The translations under genes were made by a program, and so were the position numbers. Shown here in pieces: positions 21,999 to 34,550 of a DNA stretch of 64,000 nt. The stretch is from Tricholoma matsutake (lineage: Eukaryota > Basidiomycota > Agaricomycetes > Agaricales > Tricholomataceae). The DNA is taken from positions 2,852,001-2,916,000 of the forward strand of contig AP026547.1 of assembly GCA_026075535.2 (NCBI GenBank), in the 5' to 3' direction. The notes beneath the pieces were generated by a model. That model made no database searches. It saw only the letters and a program-made list of their open reading frames with translations, and had not been told where the DNA came from. Every line of letters starts with the position of its first letter. The stretch's first letter is position 1.

Positions 21999-24900
21999 AT
22001 GGCTTCATCTCTTAAGCATCTATGTGCATGTGGTTGTGCTCTTCAGGTAACTCGGAAGGTTGAACTTGGACATCTGAATGGACAAAGATCAGCACTGTTG
22101 GCAGCCAGTGTTCTTTCAAAAAATTGTTCATTATTATGCAGTCGCAAGCAAGCCTTCAAAGCACAACAAATGTCACCTGCTCACTCTGCTGGAAAGCAGG
22201 AGCTCATTGGTCGCCCTGCACCAGCTCATCAAGTGTTTTTGTCAAGAAAAGCTTCCCGGCCAGACAGACCTTCATCCAAAAATGAAACATCAGGTGAAAC
22301 TGGAGAGGCATCTTTTGAATACGACAACTTTCCTATGAGCGAGGCAGGGCCATCTGGGTTCCGCTGTGATTCTCCATCCGCAGTATCACCTCACACCATC
22401 AACTCACAACACCTACCTCCTCATTCTTCTCCAATGCCATTCACACCTAATCCAGATCACCTCCCATCTGCAGTATCACCTTGCACCATCAACTCACAAC
22501 ACCTACCTCCTTGTTCTTCTCCAATGCCATTCCCACCTGATCCAGATCACCTCCCTCCCTGTTCTCATCCAATGCCCTTACCAGATGATGCAGATGGCCA
22601 TCATCAGTATAGCTTGTCGATGGCACGCCGATCCAGCCGAATCACAGAGCACGTTGAGCAGATTGGTCAACTATGTTGGGGAACCAACCATGTCCACTTT
22701 CTTGAGCGGGAGGAGAGGGAGGAAGATGGGGATGAAGCGAGCATCACAGAAGAGAACTCAAACATGGAAGATGAAGAGGATGGAATGGGGTGTGATCATG
22801 ATGAGTCTGATGAGCCTGGGGATGAAGAAGACATGCTGTTTGCTGAACCAGGCCAGGAAGGAATCTCAGTTTGGGACCTTCTTGGTGAGGGTTTTATGAA
22901 AGAGGTTGCAGAAATAGGTTGGCAACTTTTGGCCTGATTCTAACTGGCTTTCTGATGTTTTTTTCAGAAGGCAAACTTCTCGATGAAAGACTTAACCCTT
23001 CTGCGTGCCTACACCCTTAAAGTTGAAGATGGTATCACAAATGCAACTTTCAACAAATTTCACTTTGCTTTCCCTCAAGCCCCACTCAACTCAATCAAGT
23101 CTACAGAGAAATGGGTGCAGTTCCTCTCAGGTTTCCAGCCCATATGCTACAGTTATTGCCCTTCCTCATGTGTCTGTTATACAGGCCCATACAAGACCTT
23201 GCAGCAGTGCCTGAAATGTAAGGCTGATCGTTACAAAGCCAATGACACAACCATGCATTCATACTTCAAATATCTTCCCATCATCCTGCGTCTTCAGGCA
23301 ATGGTAGCAAATTCCACCTATGCTGAAAAAATGCAATACCGGTCAAACCATGTGCATGATCCAACCAAGTTAATGGATATCCTCGATGGCACACATTACA
23401 CCTCACTACTGGGGAAGTGTGTCACCATTGGCAATGAAGAACTCCCCATGTGGTTCTTTTCCGATTCTTGAGATATTGCACTTGGCTTGTCAACTGATGG
23501 TTTTTGCCCTTTCAAGCGTCGGAACAAGGCTGCTTGGTCACTCATTCTGTTCAATTACAATCTCCCTCTGGAAGAAAGGTTTCACAAGAAAAATATCATT
23601 TCTCTTGGATCAATTCCCAAGAAACCCCTTGACTTGGATTCATTTTTGTGGCTGCTTGTCCAGGAACTTCTCCAGCTTGAAATTGGGGTCTTGGCATTTG
23701 ATGCACTCTTGCAGTCGATTTTCACTCTCCATGCATATTTAATCATTGTTTTTGGTGATATTCCAGCAGTCTCATTGATTATGCATATGAAGGGACATAA
23801 CACGATTGCTCCATGTCGAATGTGTGAAATTTGAGGGATCTGCAAACCTGGTGCAAAAACATATTATGTGCCGTTGGATTGTCTTTCTTTCCAGGCTCTC
23901 AGAATTTGTACAGTCCATCTGCTCTTCCACTCCGCAATCATGCATCATTCCTCAAACAAGCAGAGATAGTTCAATCGACTTCAACTAGCAAAGATTTCAA
24001 TAAATTTTCCACAAAGTTTGGCATCAAAGGCATGCCATTGCTCAGTGCATTAAGCTCCCTCTCATTTCCAACTTCATTCCCCTATGACTTCATGCATCTC
24101 ATCTGGGTGAACCTGATTCCTAATCTGGTTCTCTTTTGGACTGGGAAATTCAAGGACCTGGATCACGATGGGCAGGACTATGTGATTATGAAAACTGTCT
24201 GGGAAGCAATCGGAGAGGCAACCTTTCAGGCTGGGGAAACGATTCCAGCTGCATTTGGGTCCCGTGTCCCTAATGTTGCATTAGAGAAGGCACATATGAT
24301 TGCTGAAACCTATTCAATCTGGACATTACACCTTGCACCTGTGCTTCTTAAGGGCCGCTTCCTGGATGAATGCTATTACAACCATTTTGTGGAACTCGTT
24401 CGACTGCTTACATGTTGCATTGACCTTGAAATCACGCATGAAGAAATTGACGACCTGGACCAAAATTTCCAGAAGTGGGTTCAAGACTATGAGCGGTACA
24501 TGCTTTGACCTCTCACTTTGATGGAATTTGGTTTAATGGCTTGCCAGGTTCTACTGTCAAGATGATCTGGATTGTGTTTCATGCTGCCCACTCACTGTTC
24601 ATGCCTTGCTGCATATTGCTCCAACCATCAGAGCTATGGGCCTGGTCTGGGCCTATTGGGTGTTCCCAATGGAACACTATTGCAGCAACATCCTTTGCAA
24701 CATCCAGAGTCGACGGTTCCCCTACTCAAGCATCAACAGATATGTTACATTGTGTGCACAGTTAACCCACATCACCCTCCTATACAATTTGGATGAGAAA
24801 CTATGCCTTCAACCACCTGCATCTCATGACTGGAATTTGACACTGCCTTTATGTATGTCTTCCTTCTTTCAACAAATCCACCAATATACATTAGTTTTAG

Positions 24901-25520
24901 ATCTGCTATATGTTCTTACTCCTCCAACGCGATCCACTGAATCTATCAACCGCTCTCTATGGATGAAACTTACTGCATCACTTGCAACTTGCCTCAATGT
25001 AACTGTCCAAACAATTCGTCGGCTCATCCCAAAGGATTCCCAATTCATTCAGTATGGCCGAGTATACCAGCTTGAGGGTGGGGATGTTATGCATGCTTGT
25101 GAGCTTAACCCACCTCAATCTGATAGCCGAGACATGTCATTTGTCCAGGTATGTATTGATGTATCTGATATGGTACACATTGACAGGTTTCTATTTTAGT
25201 ATCAACTTTTGGTTGATAAATTTGCTCATCAACAACACTGAGCATCTGAGTTTGAACTGCGCGACTTCTATGGCCAACTACTTCGCCTTCTTATCATCAA
25301 CATTCCTGAGTCGCAAAATGACCAAGTGCAGCCCCAAACATTTGTCTATGCACTTATCAAGTCAGTTAAACTAATCGACTCCACTGCGGATGGGATCAAA
25401 TATTATGCAAACTTTGGATCCATGGAATTTGTCGACCTCAACCAAGTGAAATGTGTCATTGGACGGATCATGGATCATGGGAGGTGGGCTATTGTGGATT
25501 GCAGCACATCTTCTGCATGA
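21999..25520 (+). pseudogene. Plavaka-like (CACTA superfamily) transposase
   Basis: The N-terminal part (21999-22937) is Ser/Pro-rich with an acidic tail, and includes RRSSRITEHVEQIGQLCWG. After a short intron (about 22937-22967) comes QCLKCKADRY, a zinc-ribbon-like CX2C motif (23207-23240). The core includes GLSTDGFCPFKRRNKAAW (23485), FGDIPAVSLIMHMKGHNTI (23750) and FPYDFMHLIWVNLIPNLVLF (24080). In relatives I recall Glu in HLIWEN; here it reads Val. The C-terminal part lies in other frames to about 25520. A TGA at 23469 and frame changes near 23830, 24510 and 24600 indicate decay or introns. I did not define the TIRs. Confidence 0.65.
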
Positions 25521-25639
25521 CCACATGTTACATAGTTACTCCGCATTGTATTTGTATAGCTGTCTTGAATAAAGTTTCTTAGTTGTTTCTCAATGCATTG
25601 AAAACATGCCGCCGAGCTTAAATTCAGCCAAAATTTGAT

Positions 25640-26020
25640 GTAAGGCCTCGTCAGAAATTCACATTGTTGAGCTAGCCCAAAAATTCCTGTTGTTGTCAAA
25701 GTGGAAAATCATCCCATCTATTTCAGCCACTCATGGTATGTTATTCCAACTCACCAATTTGACATAAAAAGTAGAAATATACTGCATGTAAAATTCATGC
25801 CTTAAATGTGTTGAAATCCAAACTGTCCTCTTAGATGAAAATCATCCTAGACCAACTGTATGAAATTCCTATCATTGTCAAAGGTGAAAAAACATCCCAT
25901 ATATTTCAGCTACTCATGGTATGATATTCCACCACACCAACTTGGCATAAAAAGTAGAAATATACTACATATGAAATCAATACCTTAAGTGTTTGGAACA
26001 TTGCAGTCAGAAAGTCATCC
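25640..26020. repeat. Diverged tandem duplication, about 185-190 bp unit
   Basis: Two units share AAATTCCTRTYRTTGTCAAA, CATCCCATMTATTTCAGC, ACTCATGGTATG and AAAAAGTAGAAATATACT in the same order, starting near 25675 and 25863. Confidence 0.7.
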
Positions 26021-26154
26021 CAAATTCATCTGCCCTTAATTCATCCATATATATTATGAAATCAGGGTTTCCTGAACTAAACAAATGAAAAACAGGCCCC
26101 ACTGGGTTCACAGTGGAGTCTTTGTAGCTGAAAAAATTAAATGATATTCTTACA

Positions 26155-26296
26155 TAAGGATACCCCTGGCATACCCCTGTACCCTTAGTAAGGGTACAGG
26201 GGTATGCAAGGGTATGAACTTCCAAACCCCTACCCTTACCCCTCATACCCTTAGCCCAAAAACACAAGGGTATACCCCTACCCCTGCCTTGCCTTA
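26155..26296. repeat. Small MITE-like unit with TACCC motifs and a 19-bp hairpin
   Basis: It begins TAAGGATACCCC and ends in the inverse GGGGT...CCTTA, similar to E7 ends. Inside is a perfect hairpin, GCATACCCCTGTACCCTTA at 26169-26187 and its complement at 26189-26207 around a single G. No TSD is visible. Confidence 0.45.
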
Positions 26297-26610
26297 GGGA
26301 TGGTAGTCATGCCAGGTAGTAGAGCATTGAAAGGTACAGAGAAATGTTGCAATGTCATCTCTTCATCCTGCTGTTCTTGGACAAATTTCAAGTGCTCTGG
26401 GTTCCTGATCTTCTGTAATGCTGCATTGTCAACAATTGAAGGGGATGCAGAATGAAGAGTAATAGCCCATGGCCAAAATCCTTCTTCTAGCCCTCTGCAA
26501 ACTGATTCAACTAAAGCTCAATTCAGATGAGATGTTAACAAAGAGTAGAAGCATTCAATATTAATAGGAGTAGTGATACAGAAGAGATGAGGATGAGAGC
26601 TGATTGTCAC
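26297..26610. other. No gene recognised
   Basis: The sequence is unremarkable and AT-rich, with no open frame or repeat that I can support. Confidence 0.4.
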
Positions 26611-27835
26611 TAGTGCTTTGAGGTCCGGTCCAGTCCAGTTTTTTTACCCTTTTGGGACTTGACCGAGACTGGACCAGTCTATTATATTTCACAACTCTAA
26701 AAAAAACTGAACTGGACCCTACAGGACCAGTCCACTACAGTTCGTACCAGTTACAAAACCGGTCATTACTACTACCTCAAATTTTTTTAACTACTATGTT
26801 ATTATGTTATAATGAAACACAAAAAAGAACAAAAGAAACAAAAAAAGAACAAAAAAGAAGTAGAAAACCTGTGAGCAGTTGCTTGCAGGTGCTGGGTTGT
26901 CATTGACACACATGTTCCCTTTGTCATCCTCGTCAATGTTGGTAGCACCCACAATCCACCCTGTGAGCAGTTGCTTGCAAGGCTGGGGGCAGGTGCTTAG
27001 TGGTCATTGTTGTTGTCAGTGCAATGTTGCTCCCATTCTCTTTGTTGTTGTTGTCAACATTGGTAGCACCCACGATCCATGCTGTGAGCAGTTGCTCGCA
27101 AGGCTGGGGCAGGTGCTGGGTGAGTTCATCATTGTCTTCTTCATTTCAGTCTTCTGTGATGCCTCTCCCTTTGCCATGTTGTCATTAGGGTGCCCCATCA
27201 CTCTCATTCCCTCATTCCCATCTTGTACCCATGCCAGTAATCCACCCTGCAGAGGGGGGCGTAATGTCATTATCACCAACTTAGAATCTAATAATTTAAT
27301 TTAATAGTTAGTCTTATAATAACAATGAAAGAAACATAAAAGACTTACCAAGGGCCCAAACGATGACATCTAGCATCATTTGGGCCCATTTTGTTTGTGA
27401 CGTGGCACAGTGGCAGCCAGGTGTTTCATTGCTGGTGGGCATGGGAGTGGTGTGCAACAGAGGTGGTAGGTGGTGTTGGAGTTGGCAGTGGGTGGTGTGT
27501 GACAGAGGTGGTAGGCGTTGTTGGTGTTGGCATTGGTAGTGGATGGTGGGTGGTGGGTGGTTGGTAGTCATTGAATTTGGCAGTGGAACGACATCTACAA
27601 ACATTCAACAAGGTCACGTGTTTGGTTGCAAATACAACCAAATGGCCTGTGCATGGCCACAGGGTATAAAAACCCTTGCAAAACTGCTCTCAACTTTTGA
27701 GGACTCCATCATTTTAGTTTTATTATATATTAATTTATATATATATATTGGTCCAAGACTGGTCATAGCCAGTCTTGGACAGTTTCTTCAATTTGTCTGA
27801 GCTTAGTGGACCATAAATTGGACCTTGAAGCACTA
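26611..27835 (-). mobile_element. hAT-like non-autonomous element E6 with hairpin/intron core
   Basis: The TIRs are TAGTGCTTTGAGGTCC at 26611 and GGACCTTGAAGCACTA ending at 27835. The flanking 8-mers ATTGTCAC (26603-26610) and ATTGTTGC (27836-27843) differ by two transitions, which fits an aged hAT-type 8-bp TSD. The core has GTGAGCAGTTGCT near-palindromes at about 26870, 26961 and 27082 and a GGGCCCAAACGATG / CATCATTTGGGCCC hairpin (27352-27387). On the minus strand a GTAAGT donor (about 27348) follows the hairpin. Repeated CCACCCACC segments flank it. No transposase is seen. Confidence 0.7.
27352..27387 (-). repeat. GGGCCCAAACGATG hairpin of E6
   Basis: The 14-bp arms (27352-27365 and 27374-27387) pair with one mismatch around an 8-base loop. 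The donor-like GTAAGT lies immediately 3' on the minus strand. Confidence 0.7.
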
Positions 27836-27968
27836 ATTGTTGCTAAAGCAACTTGATTGTTCAATTTGTTAGGAGGTGGATGTGGAACAGGAGGAGCAAA
27901 TTCACTAAACAGAGCAGTCAAAACAAACAGTGACTCATCCATTCCCCACACATACTCCCAAGCATACT

Positions 27969-28725
27969 TCAGCTGCTCATTCCATAAGGAGAAGGTCTAC
28001 TTCTTAGATGATGGGCTTGGACAGTCTCCAGCCATGTGACCGCTGTTTGAGCACTTGGTGCAGACATGGAGGTAATTGCAGGCAGCTGCTGTATTTGGGC
28101 ACCTGCACTCATTCCATCTATGGCAAGGTTGTTGAGTCTGGTTGAGACGAGGCATCGTTGGCTGGGATATGGATCCATTGGATCTGCAGGTCTGTAAACT
28201 CTGTGAAGTTGGATAACTTGAGGTCACATCATTGAGTGGCACAGATGCGGACAGCTCGGTCATACTTGATGACTCAAGAGTGGAACTGGGTCAGAAGGGA
28301 GGCAAAGAATTGCTGAATGTGTTTGCTGTATAAAGAAAGTTCTTGTTGACAATGTTTGAAGATGAAAAGAGTTACTTCAACCAAGGCTTCCCAGGTGATG
28401 ACCCAGTTGCCATGAGTCTTGACAGTTTTGGCTGGTGCCAATGAACTATGGAGCAGTTTGACATGTTTCCCAAGTTCAATGGATTCTTGCTCATCATGGG
28501 AGATAATGTAGAGGTTTGAAAAGACATGGTTGAGGTCGATGGCACCTCCACTGAGTAAGTTGAGCCATTCCAATGAGGGGAACTGAGACACAGCTCAGTT
28601 ACTGTTGAGTAAGGATGACCTTGCTCTTTTGACATCCTGAGAGAAATTCTTGAGTAGAACTTGGGTTTTCTGTAGGGATGAGGATAAATCTGCTGCTGAG
28701 ATGACTGCTCCATTGATGGGTTCAT
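27969..28725 (-). pseudogene. Gag-like protein of a tyrosine-recombinase retroelement, C-terminal part
   Basis: The frame contains VKTHGNWVITWEALVEVTLF and LYSKHIQQFFASL. It ends with a knuckle region, CHRWNECRCPNTAAACNYLH followed by CTKCSNSGHMAGDC (CX2CX4HX4C). This layout is typical of gag-like ORFs of agaricomycete DIRS/Ngaro-type elements; the assignment is from memory of the family. It has TAG/TAA interruptions and frame changes near 28590 and 28270. Its N-terminal part lies at 32414-32882, separated by the LTR element 28726-32413. Confidence 0.55.
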
Positions 28726-28903
28726 TGTCAGACTTATTACTTCAAACTACATATAGTTGTGACAGTGTGACTTCAGAGCTTACCAATTAGTCACAATAGT
28801 CATTGACTTGTTTGTAGTTCTTTACATGCTTGTTGAAGTCCAATACAAGCACAGAAATCTATTGACTGAGCTCTGTGTGGTCCCACTGCAAGTCATATCT
28901 ATA
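28726..28903 (+). repeat. 5' LTR of the small LTR element
   Basis: This 178-bp copy matches 32303-32413, which lacks about 67 bp in its middle. Confidence 0.6.
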
Positions 28904-31240
28904 CAAGCACATCATGGGTGGCTCCCATTCACCACAGTTGTACTGGGAATTAACCTGGTACTGGGACCATGCCACTGGACTGGAGACTTGGTCACTAAGG
29001 CAACCCAAAAGCCTTGCTGGCACTTGCAAGCAGTACTCTAGGAGCCGTCTAATCTCTGGCAGCAGACTAGCTTCATTCTAAATCATCCTCTGTTTTATTT
29101 GCTACATAAAGTCCCACTCTAGGCAACTTACAATGAGGTGCCTCATAACTACCACCTCACACCACACCAAAACCCTACCAGACAAAAAAAAGCACTGAGC
29201 GACTGCATTATGCACACAGCACAAGCCCCTGACAAAGCAGATGAATTGGCAGAGACTGCCTGGCTGCATCTCTCGAGTCTGTTGGCAAGCTCAATGCCAC
29301 ATCATTGATGAAACTTACCAAAATCCACAAAACACCCAAAATGGACAAAAAGCCCCGGCATGATGTTAGTGAATGATTGACAGAGGGATAAGAGCTGAAT
29401 GGAGGTGTAAAGGGAGATGAAAGGACTGAGGAACCCACCTGCAAAGCTGCAACAACCACCATGTCACCTACATCCACCAGAACTCCAGACAGAATGAGCC
29501 CAATAGGGCTGGCTAGGGACATAACAGGTACATAAAGCAGCGATGCAAGAGGGAGACAGAACAAATCTAGCAAATGCAATGATGAATTTTTGAGCCCACC
29601 CACCCATTCCATAACACGATGAATCATGACTATATTATATAACGGGTTTGATCCACATGTCAACACTGGGAATAAAAGGGGGGAAATTTAATTGGGAGAT
29701 ACTTAAGTGTGTGACATCCAGCTCGAGAGGGAGAGTAAGGGGTATTGACCCCAGGCTACTGCTGAGAGAGGAGTGGGATGAAGGAAGGCAGACGAGAGAC
29801 AAAGGCTAGGCAGAGAAGGAAAGGAGAAGGGCACAAGGAGAAGGTGAAGACAGGTGGATGAGACATGACATGACCACTGACTGCTGACACAAGAAACAGG
29901 CAAAGGGCCAAGTGGACAAGACATGAGATGACCACTGGCTATGCCGACATGCACAAATCAATATGACTGACCACACTACAAAATGGCAGAAGGACACAAT
30001 ATAGGGACAGGTCCATCATGACCATAAACTGAGCCCAAAAAATTGAAATAGAAAGTGGAAGTCATCTGTGGGGAGTGTCCAGAAAGACCTAAAACTGCAC
30101 CTAGCAATGCAACAGCATCACAACACAACTTGGGTAGTGTCCAGCAAGACCAAAAACTGCACCCAACTGTGCATCATGCACTTCCAACTAAACCATATGT
30201 CTCAAAATGGCCATACAACCAAAGCATTACTGGTACAGCGACCATTGACCAAGGGTGCTCAGGAATCTGAATGCTGGATGTGGACCCGGTTAGTTAGTCC
30301 AGCCCCAGGCTGCAAAAAAAAAAAATTGGAACCCCCAAACTTTGGGCAAATTTTGATATCTGGAGCTTGTTTTAGACAAGGGGGTGGCAAATCGGGCGAT
30401 CCCGGACATGGTTGATGGCTCAAGTAGGTCCCCCTACTATCATTGGTCAGGAGTTTAAAAGATGCTTGGCTTATAAGGACCCATGTATAATAAACCCCTC
30501 CAAACTTTCCCAGAACTTTTTGAAAGGTTACAGAGCCGATAGTAGCTTTGTATTCCCAGGTATTGCATTTTGTGATCAAAGATCGTTGTACAGCAAGTCA
30601 TTCACTCCCTCTTTTTTCAATCGGAATTCTGGAAAATGTTTGCATAGAATACACATAATAGTCTCTCAATTAATTTGAATATAAGGTTGTCTAGATGCAT
30701 CCATGAGATCATTTTTCAAACTCTCTACCATTTTCAATCCCGCTACACATGATAGTACCCCCCCAAGTAAGGAGATTGTTGGTGTATGTGATGACGAGCA
30801 GCAAAGCGGCATCAAAGTGGCATCTGTTAAGCGACACATTGGCGACACATGTCTCTCCTGCTCTCGATGCATGTTTTTATTCCTGAGCGACATGTCTACC
30901 TGACATTTTGCTAATATCATGGAGGATTGATACTGTACATAATGTATCAAAGCCTTCTTCTCATGCTTCTGTTCATATATCTTCATTTTCATCAAATAAT
31001 GCAACTATACCAATCCTGATGCTGAACTGTCTGGCCTACCTCTCAAGAAGCTCAACCCTTCAAATGGGAACCACCTAGTCCTACGTACTATTTGTCATGA
31101 ATATATAAATCATGGAAAGGATAGAATTGGCACCAATACCCTTAATAAACATGCAGGGACACAGAAATGCAAGTTGGGGCTTGCAGGTGCATAACAACAC
31201 CAATCTCGAGCTCACTCACTTTACCCATCAGAAGTCAAAT
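28904..31240. other. Interior of the LTR element, mostly unrecognised
   Basis: I see a two-copy repeat of GTGTCCAGMAAGACCWAAAAC (30076 and 30138) and an A-run at 30315. No pol motif is present. Short frames at 29208-29666 and 29703-29954 lack recognisable domains. Confidence 0.4.
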
Positions 31241-31930
31241 TAGACCGAATACTCAAAGATCCCAGCTGCTTTCAACCCCAGCCTCCAGCTGAGCCCTTGC
31301 AATGCCCAGGTGGGTTTCATTGGGATTTGGGATCACCATACATGACCTACCCATTTGCCATCCACAATCCCAGATTGTGTTTCACACCAGGCTATGACCT
31401 CATCTTTGTTGAACACCTTAACTCGACCATTTGTGTTTGCTCTCCTCACTGCACTGGAATGTCTCCTAGCAAGTCTGATCCATGTCTCGCATGTCAGAAC
31501 ATGAGTGCACTTGTTGTGGCTGTCAAAGAACACACTACAAAACTTGCGGTGAGGCTCGATCATAATGCAATGAGCAATGACCAGCTTAGAGAGAAGCTGA
31601 AACTTATGGAGCAGAATCTAAAGGATCTAACATTCAAGGTTCTTGTTCACACATGGTGAATGTGCCTTAGAGTGTTATCTGACTTTCTTCACATAGTATC
31701 TTAAGGATTCCAAAGCACTTGCTCCACTTCATGGCCACAAAGTAACCTAGGATGAACTTCTTGAGCTTGTCAGCACCCACAACATTCCAGCATTACATTG
31801 TATCTTCAAGAATTTGAAGTGCCGAAACTGGAGCATGGAGCAGCTGCTTGAGAGGGTGAAGATGGCTCTTGTGGGTGAATACCATGCTCAAAACTACTCC
31901 AACCAAATGGATTTGCAAGGCTTGTGATCT
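31240..31930 (+). pseudogene. Fragment of an uncharacterised agaricomycete transposon ORF
   Basis: The frame MQCPGGFHWDLGSPYMTYPF...PFAIHNPRLCF, then CSPHCTGMSPSKSDPCLACQ and a coiled-coil-like stretch (NDQLREKLKLMEQNLKDLTF) continues after a short intron. The next part includes ELVSTHNIPALHCIFKNLKC and MEQLLERVKMALVGEYHAQN (31770-31900). I recognise this N-terminal layout from large transposon-associated proteins in mushroom genomes, but cannot name the family. It stops at 31925. Confidence 0.4.
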
Positions 31931-32302
31931 GGGGGGCCAGTGCAGGCAAAGTGCCCATGGCAGTGACATTATATTACCATTTTGGGAATTGTGCCTGATT
32001 ATGTAGTTAGTTAGTCCAGAGAAACTGGCCTTAACAAAAAAATCGACCCTGTATATTCTTTTTCAATTCCTGAGCACCCTTGCCATTGACAAGCCTCTAC
32101 TCTTGAGGCATCACTATGACTTTTTTGGGAACTGTTCTTTGTTCACTGATGTTCACAGTGCATCATGCACATCATCATTCATTCCTCATTCGACATTCTT
32201 TTACTCTAATCAAGGGAAAGCCAAGTCATTCATTGAGGGGGAGTAAGTACAACTCCATTTTACATTCTTTTATCCTTCACAACTTCTCTGTTTAAGGGGG
32301 AG

Positions 32303-32413
32303 TGTCAGACTAATTACTTCAAACTACATATAGTTGTGACAGTGTGACTTCAGAGCTGGCCAATAAAAGCACGGAAATCTATTGATTGGCTCTGTGTGCA
32401 AGTCATTTCTATA
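32303..32413 (+). repeat. 3' LTR of the small LTR element (deleted)
   Basis: This 111-bp copy follows the purine tract TTTAAGGGGGAG and is followed by TTCAT. Confidence 0.6.
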
Positions 32414-32882
32414 TTCATTCCATGGCAATGCTCTGTAGTCCAGGCGAATTTGTTGCTTGTAATCTTTGTCTTCACCGTCTGAGCTATCTGTGACAGATCG
32501 GGCTCACTTAGTCAAGCTAGCCATCTCCATCTTGTCACTTCCATTTGGTCTCCCCCAAGCAATTCCCTCGTCTCAGAGACCCTTCTAGCTGCACCACTTC
32601 GATAGGCTTAAAGTTGTCGAGCATGTTGAGGTAGGATCCATAAGCTGAGACAAAAGTGTCTTCTTCGAGGTTCTCATGGGGGATTGCTTGCTGGAGTAAT
32701 AGCGATGCCTTGGGCTTCATAACCTTCCCCGTTCTGAACTGCTGGATAATGTCGAGGCATTTGTCCACAACTTCTCTTTGTAAATTAAACACTTCTGAGG
32801 TGCTTCCACTACCTTGGCTTTGCAATGTCGCACTGCTGGATGATGTCCCACCATGTTGAGTCATAATGTTAAGGTGACACAA
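32414..32882 (-). pseudogene. Gag-like protein, N-terminal part
   Basis: The start is MTQHGGTSSSSATLQSQGSG (about 32864), followed by REVVDKCLDIIQQFRTGKVM and YGSYLNMLDNF. Downstream frames include SSDGEDKDYKQQIRLDYRAL, which joins NEPING of the C-terminal part when the LTR element and one TTCAT copy are removed. Frame changes occur between 32535 and 32500. Confidence 0.5.
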
Positions 32883-33840
32883 AGTGGATGTGAAGAATGA
32901 ATAATAATGAGTGCGAACTAGAAACTACAAAACATGAGAGTCATGAATAAGGGAAGCATCAAACTAGAGAAGGAGGAAATCCAAAGAATGAGAGTGGTGT
33001 CGCAAGGGAAGCGACACCGACTCTCATTCCATGGGCAAGTTGATAAGTAGACGAGTGAGACATATGTCATCATAGCGAGGACGGCTGGCAGAACAGCCTG
33101 AGCACTGAGCACTATGGCGAAAGGAAGCTCAGTGGGGACAATGCAGCGAGACGTGTAGGCAACGGATTGGAAGACAGTGCTGCATAGGTTGTAATCTAAA
33201 CCCAAACCAATATCCGTTTATGTGACCGCTTCTTGATCTTTAATTACCACCATCCGGTCATGGGAATTCAGTGCCCCCACTATGACTGTGCTTTATTCTA
33301 CCTAACACCTCCTCACTAATCACTGTCAGGCCTCTCTCATGGCTCGAGCCATCATCCTTTATAAACTACCCCTTCATTTTATCTTATCGGAGTTCATCAC
33401 AACGATTTGCGTGGTGGACCCCACATGCTCTTGCTGGCAGCAGGAATGCCCTGCTATCCATCTTACCCTCAATGCGACTCAGGCACCATTTTTGAGGCCT
33501 CGACGTACCACCACCAGCTCTGCTTAGCGCAGACCTTGGCCTTGTGTCAAGGGCGCAATCCATTGTCAATTGGGTAGAGACCTACAACCTTCGGGGAGGA
33601 AGACCAATAGTGGAAGGTTGCCAATGGCCGATCATAGGACTGTCCCTGCATGGCCTACACCCTATTGGGAAAGCGTTGGCATACTCGACTTGGGACTTCA
33701 TCGGCAAGGGGTGGACCACAGACATATATACCATGGGAGGAATAGATGGGGAACAGGGGGAGTATTGGTTGAGGGGGATGGGGGGCGGAACTGCAGAGTA
33801 AAGGCAAGGGTCGTTTGTTTAACCATGATCATTTTTTCTT
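32883..33840. other. No gene recognised
   Basis: This region lies upstream of the gag-like gene. It contains a short inverted repeat, GAGTGGTGTCGC / GCGACACCGACTC (32992-33023). Frames at 33544-33860 carry no motif. Confidence 0.4.
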
Positions 33841-33844
33841 TTCC

Positions 33845-34129
33845 GACAGGCACAAGTTAAGCCTTCCCATGATCGATCCCGTGTTCGTACACCAACTATG
33901 CAGTTTGCTGACAGCTGGAAGCCTCGGTGCTCATGCGGGTTGGGAAGTATAGAATACCATAGTGGGAGGAAGTGCATCAGCCAGTCCTGCAAGCTTGAGA
34001 GGGCGTGGTAGCAGTTCAGGTGCTTGTCGATGAGGAGGGTTCTTTAGGTGTAGCCTACTTCCGGGGGATTGTGTTCGGGCACCCTTTTAAAAAAGGAATA
34101 AATCCTTAATCCAAAAAAAAAAAAATGGG
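33845..34129 (+). mobile_element. Possible LINE 3' tail with poly(A)
   Basis: About 280 bp of non-coding sequence end in CCTTTTAAAAAAGGAATAAA, TCCTTAATCC and a 13-base A-run (34117-34129). This resembles 3' ends of non-LTR retrotransposons. No reverse transcriptase remains, so the call is weak. Confidence 0.3.
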
Positions 34130-34550
34130 TTATGGCGGTTACGTGGGTCACGTGGGTCATATTAGGTTATACTGCATTACATAATTTTGTGACATCTTTC
34201 GACTCTGTACGTACTAATATCTCATGAAATGCTGTGAATAATTTGCAATTCTTGTTCAAAGTGTTCAGACTAATGAGCAGAGGGTCTGTGGGTTTCCGTA
34301 GCCATTCTCTCAGCTCACTCCCGGTTCCATGGGGATGGAAATCCGAGATGAGGCTTTTTGATGTATACGAGAGGTTCCATACCTCCAAATTCCATCAGTT
34401 GCTCCGCTCCCAGAATCATTAGTATGTTCACTTAGACTAGGTATTATCCTAGCATGTCACAAGGCAATCAGTATTTCGACTAGTAGCAAAAGTGACAGCG
34501 ACCAATATTGTTGAACGTGATGTCGAAATGACGGTTCCAACTATTAGAAA

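Larger units (their letters stand above)
28726..32413 (+). mobile_element. Small LTR retroelement inserted in the gag-like gene
   Basis: Direct repeats start with TGTCAGACTWATTACTTCAA at 28726 and 32303, and both end in TCTATA (28903 and 32413). The right copy is preceded by a polypurine tract (AAGGGGGAG). The element is flanked by TTCAT (28721-28725 and 32414-32418). Removing it joins the two gag parts in frame (PW|NEPING). The interior has no recognisable pol and is mostly unrelated sequence, so the element is non-autonomous or heavily rearranged. Confidence 0.6.
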
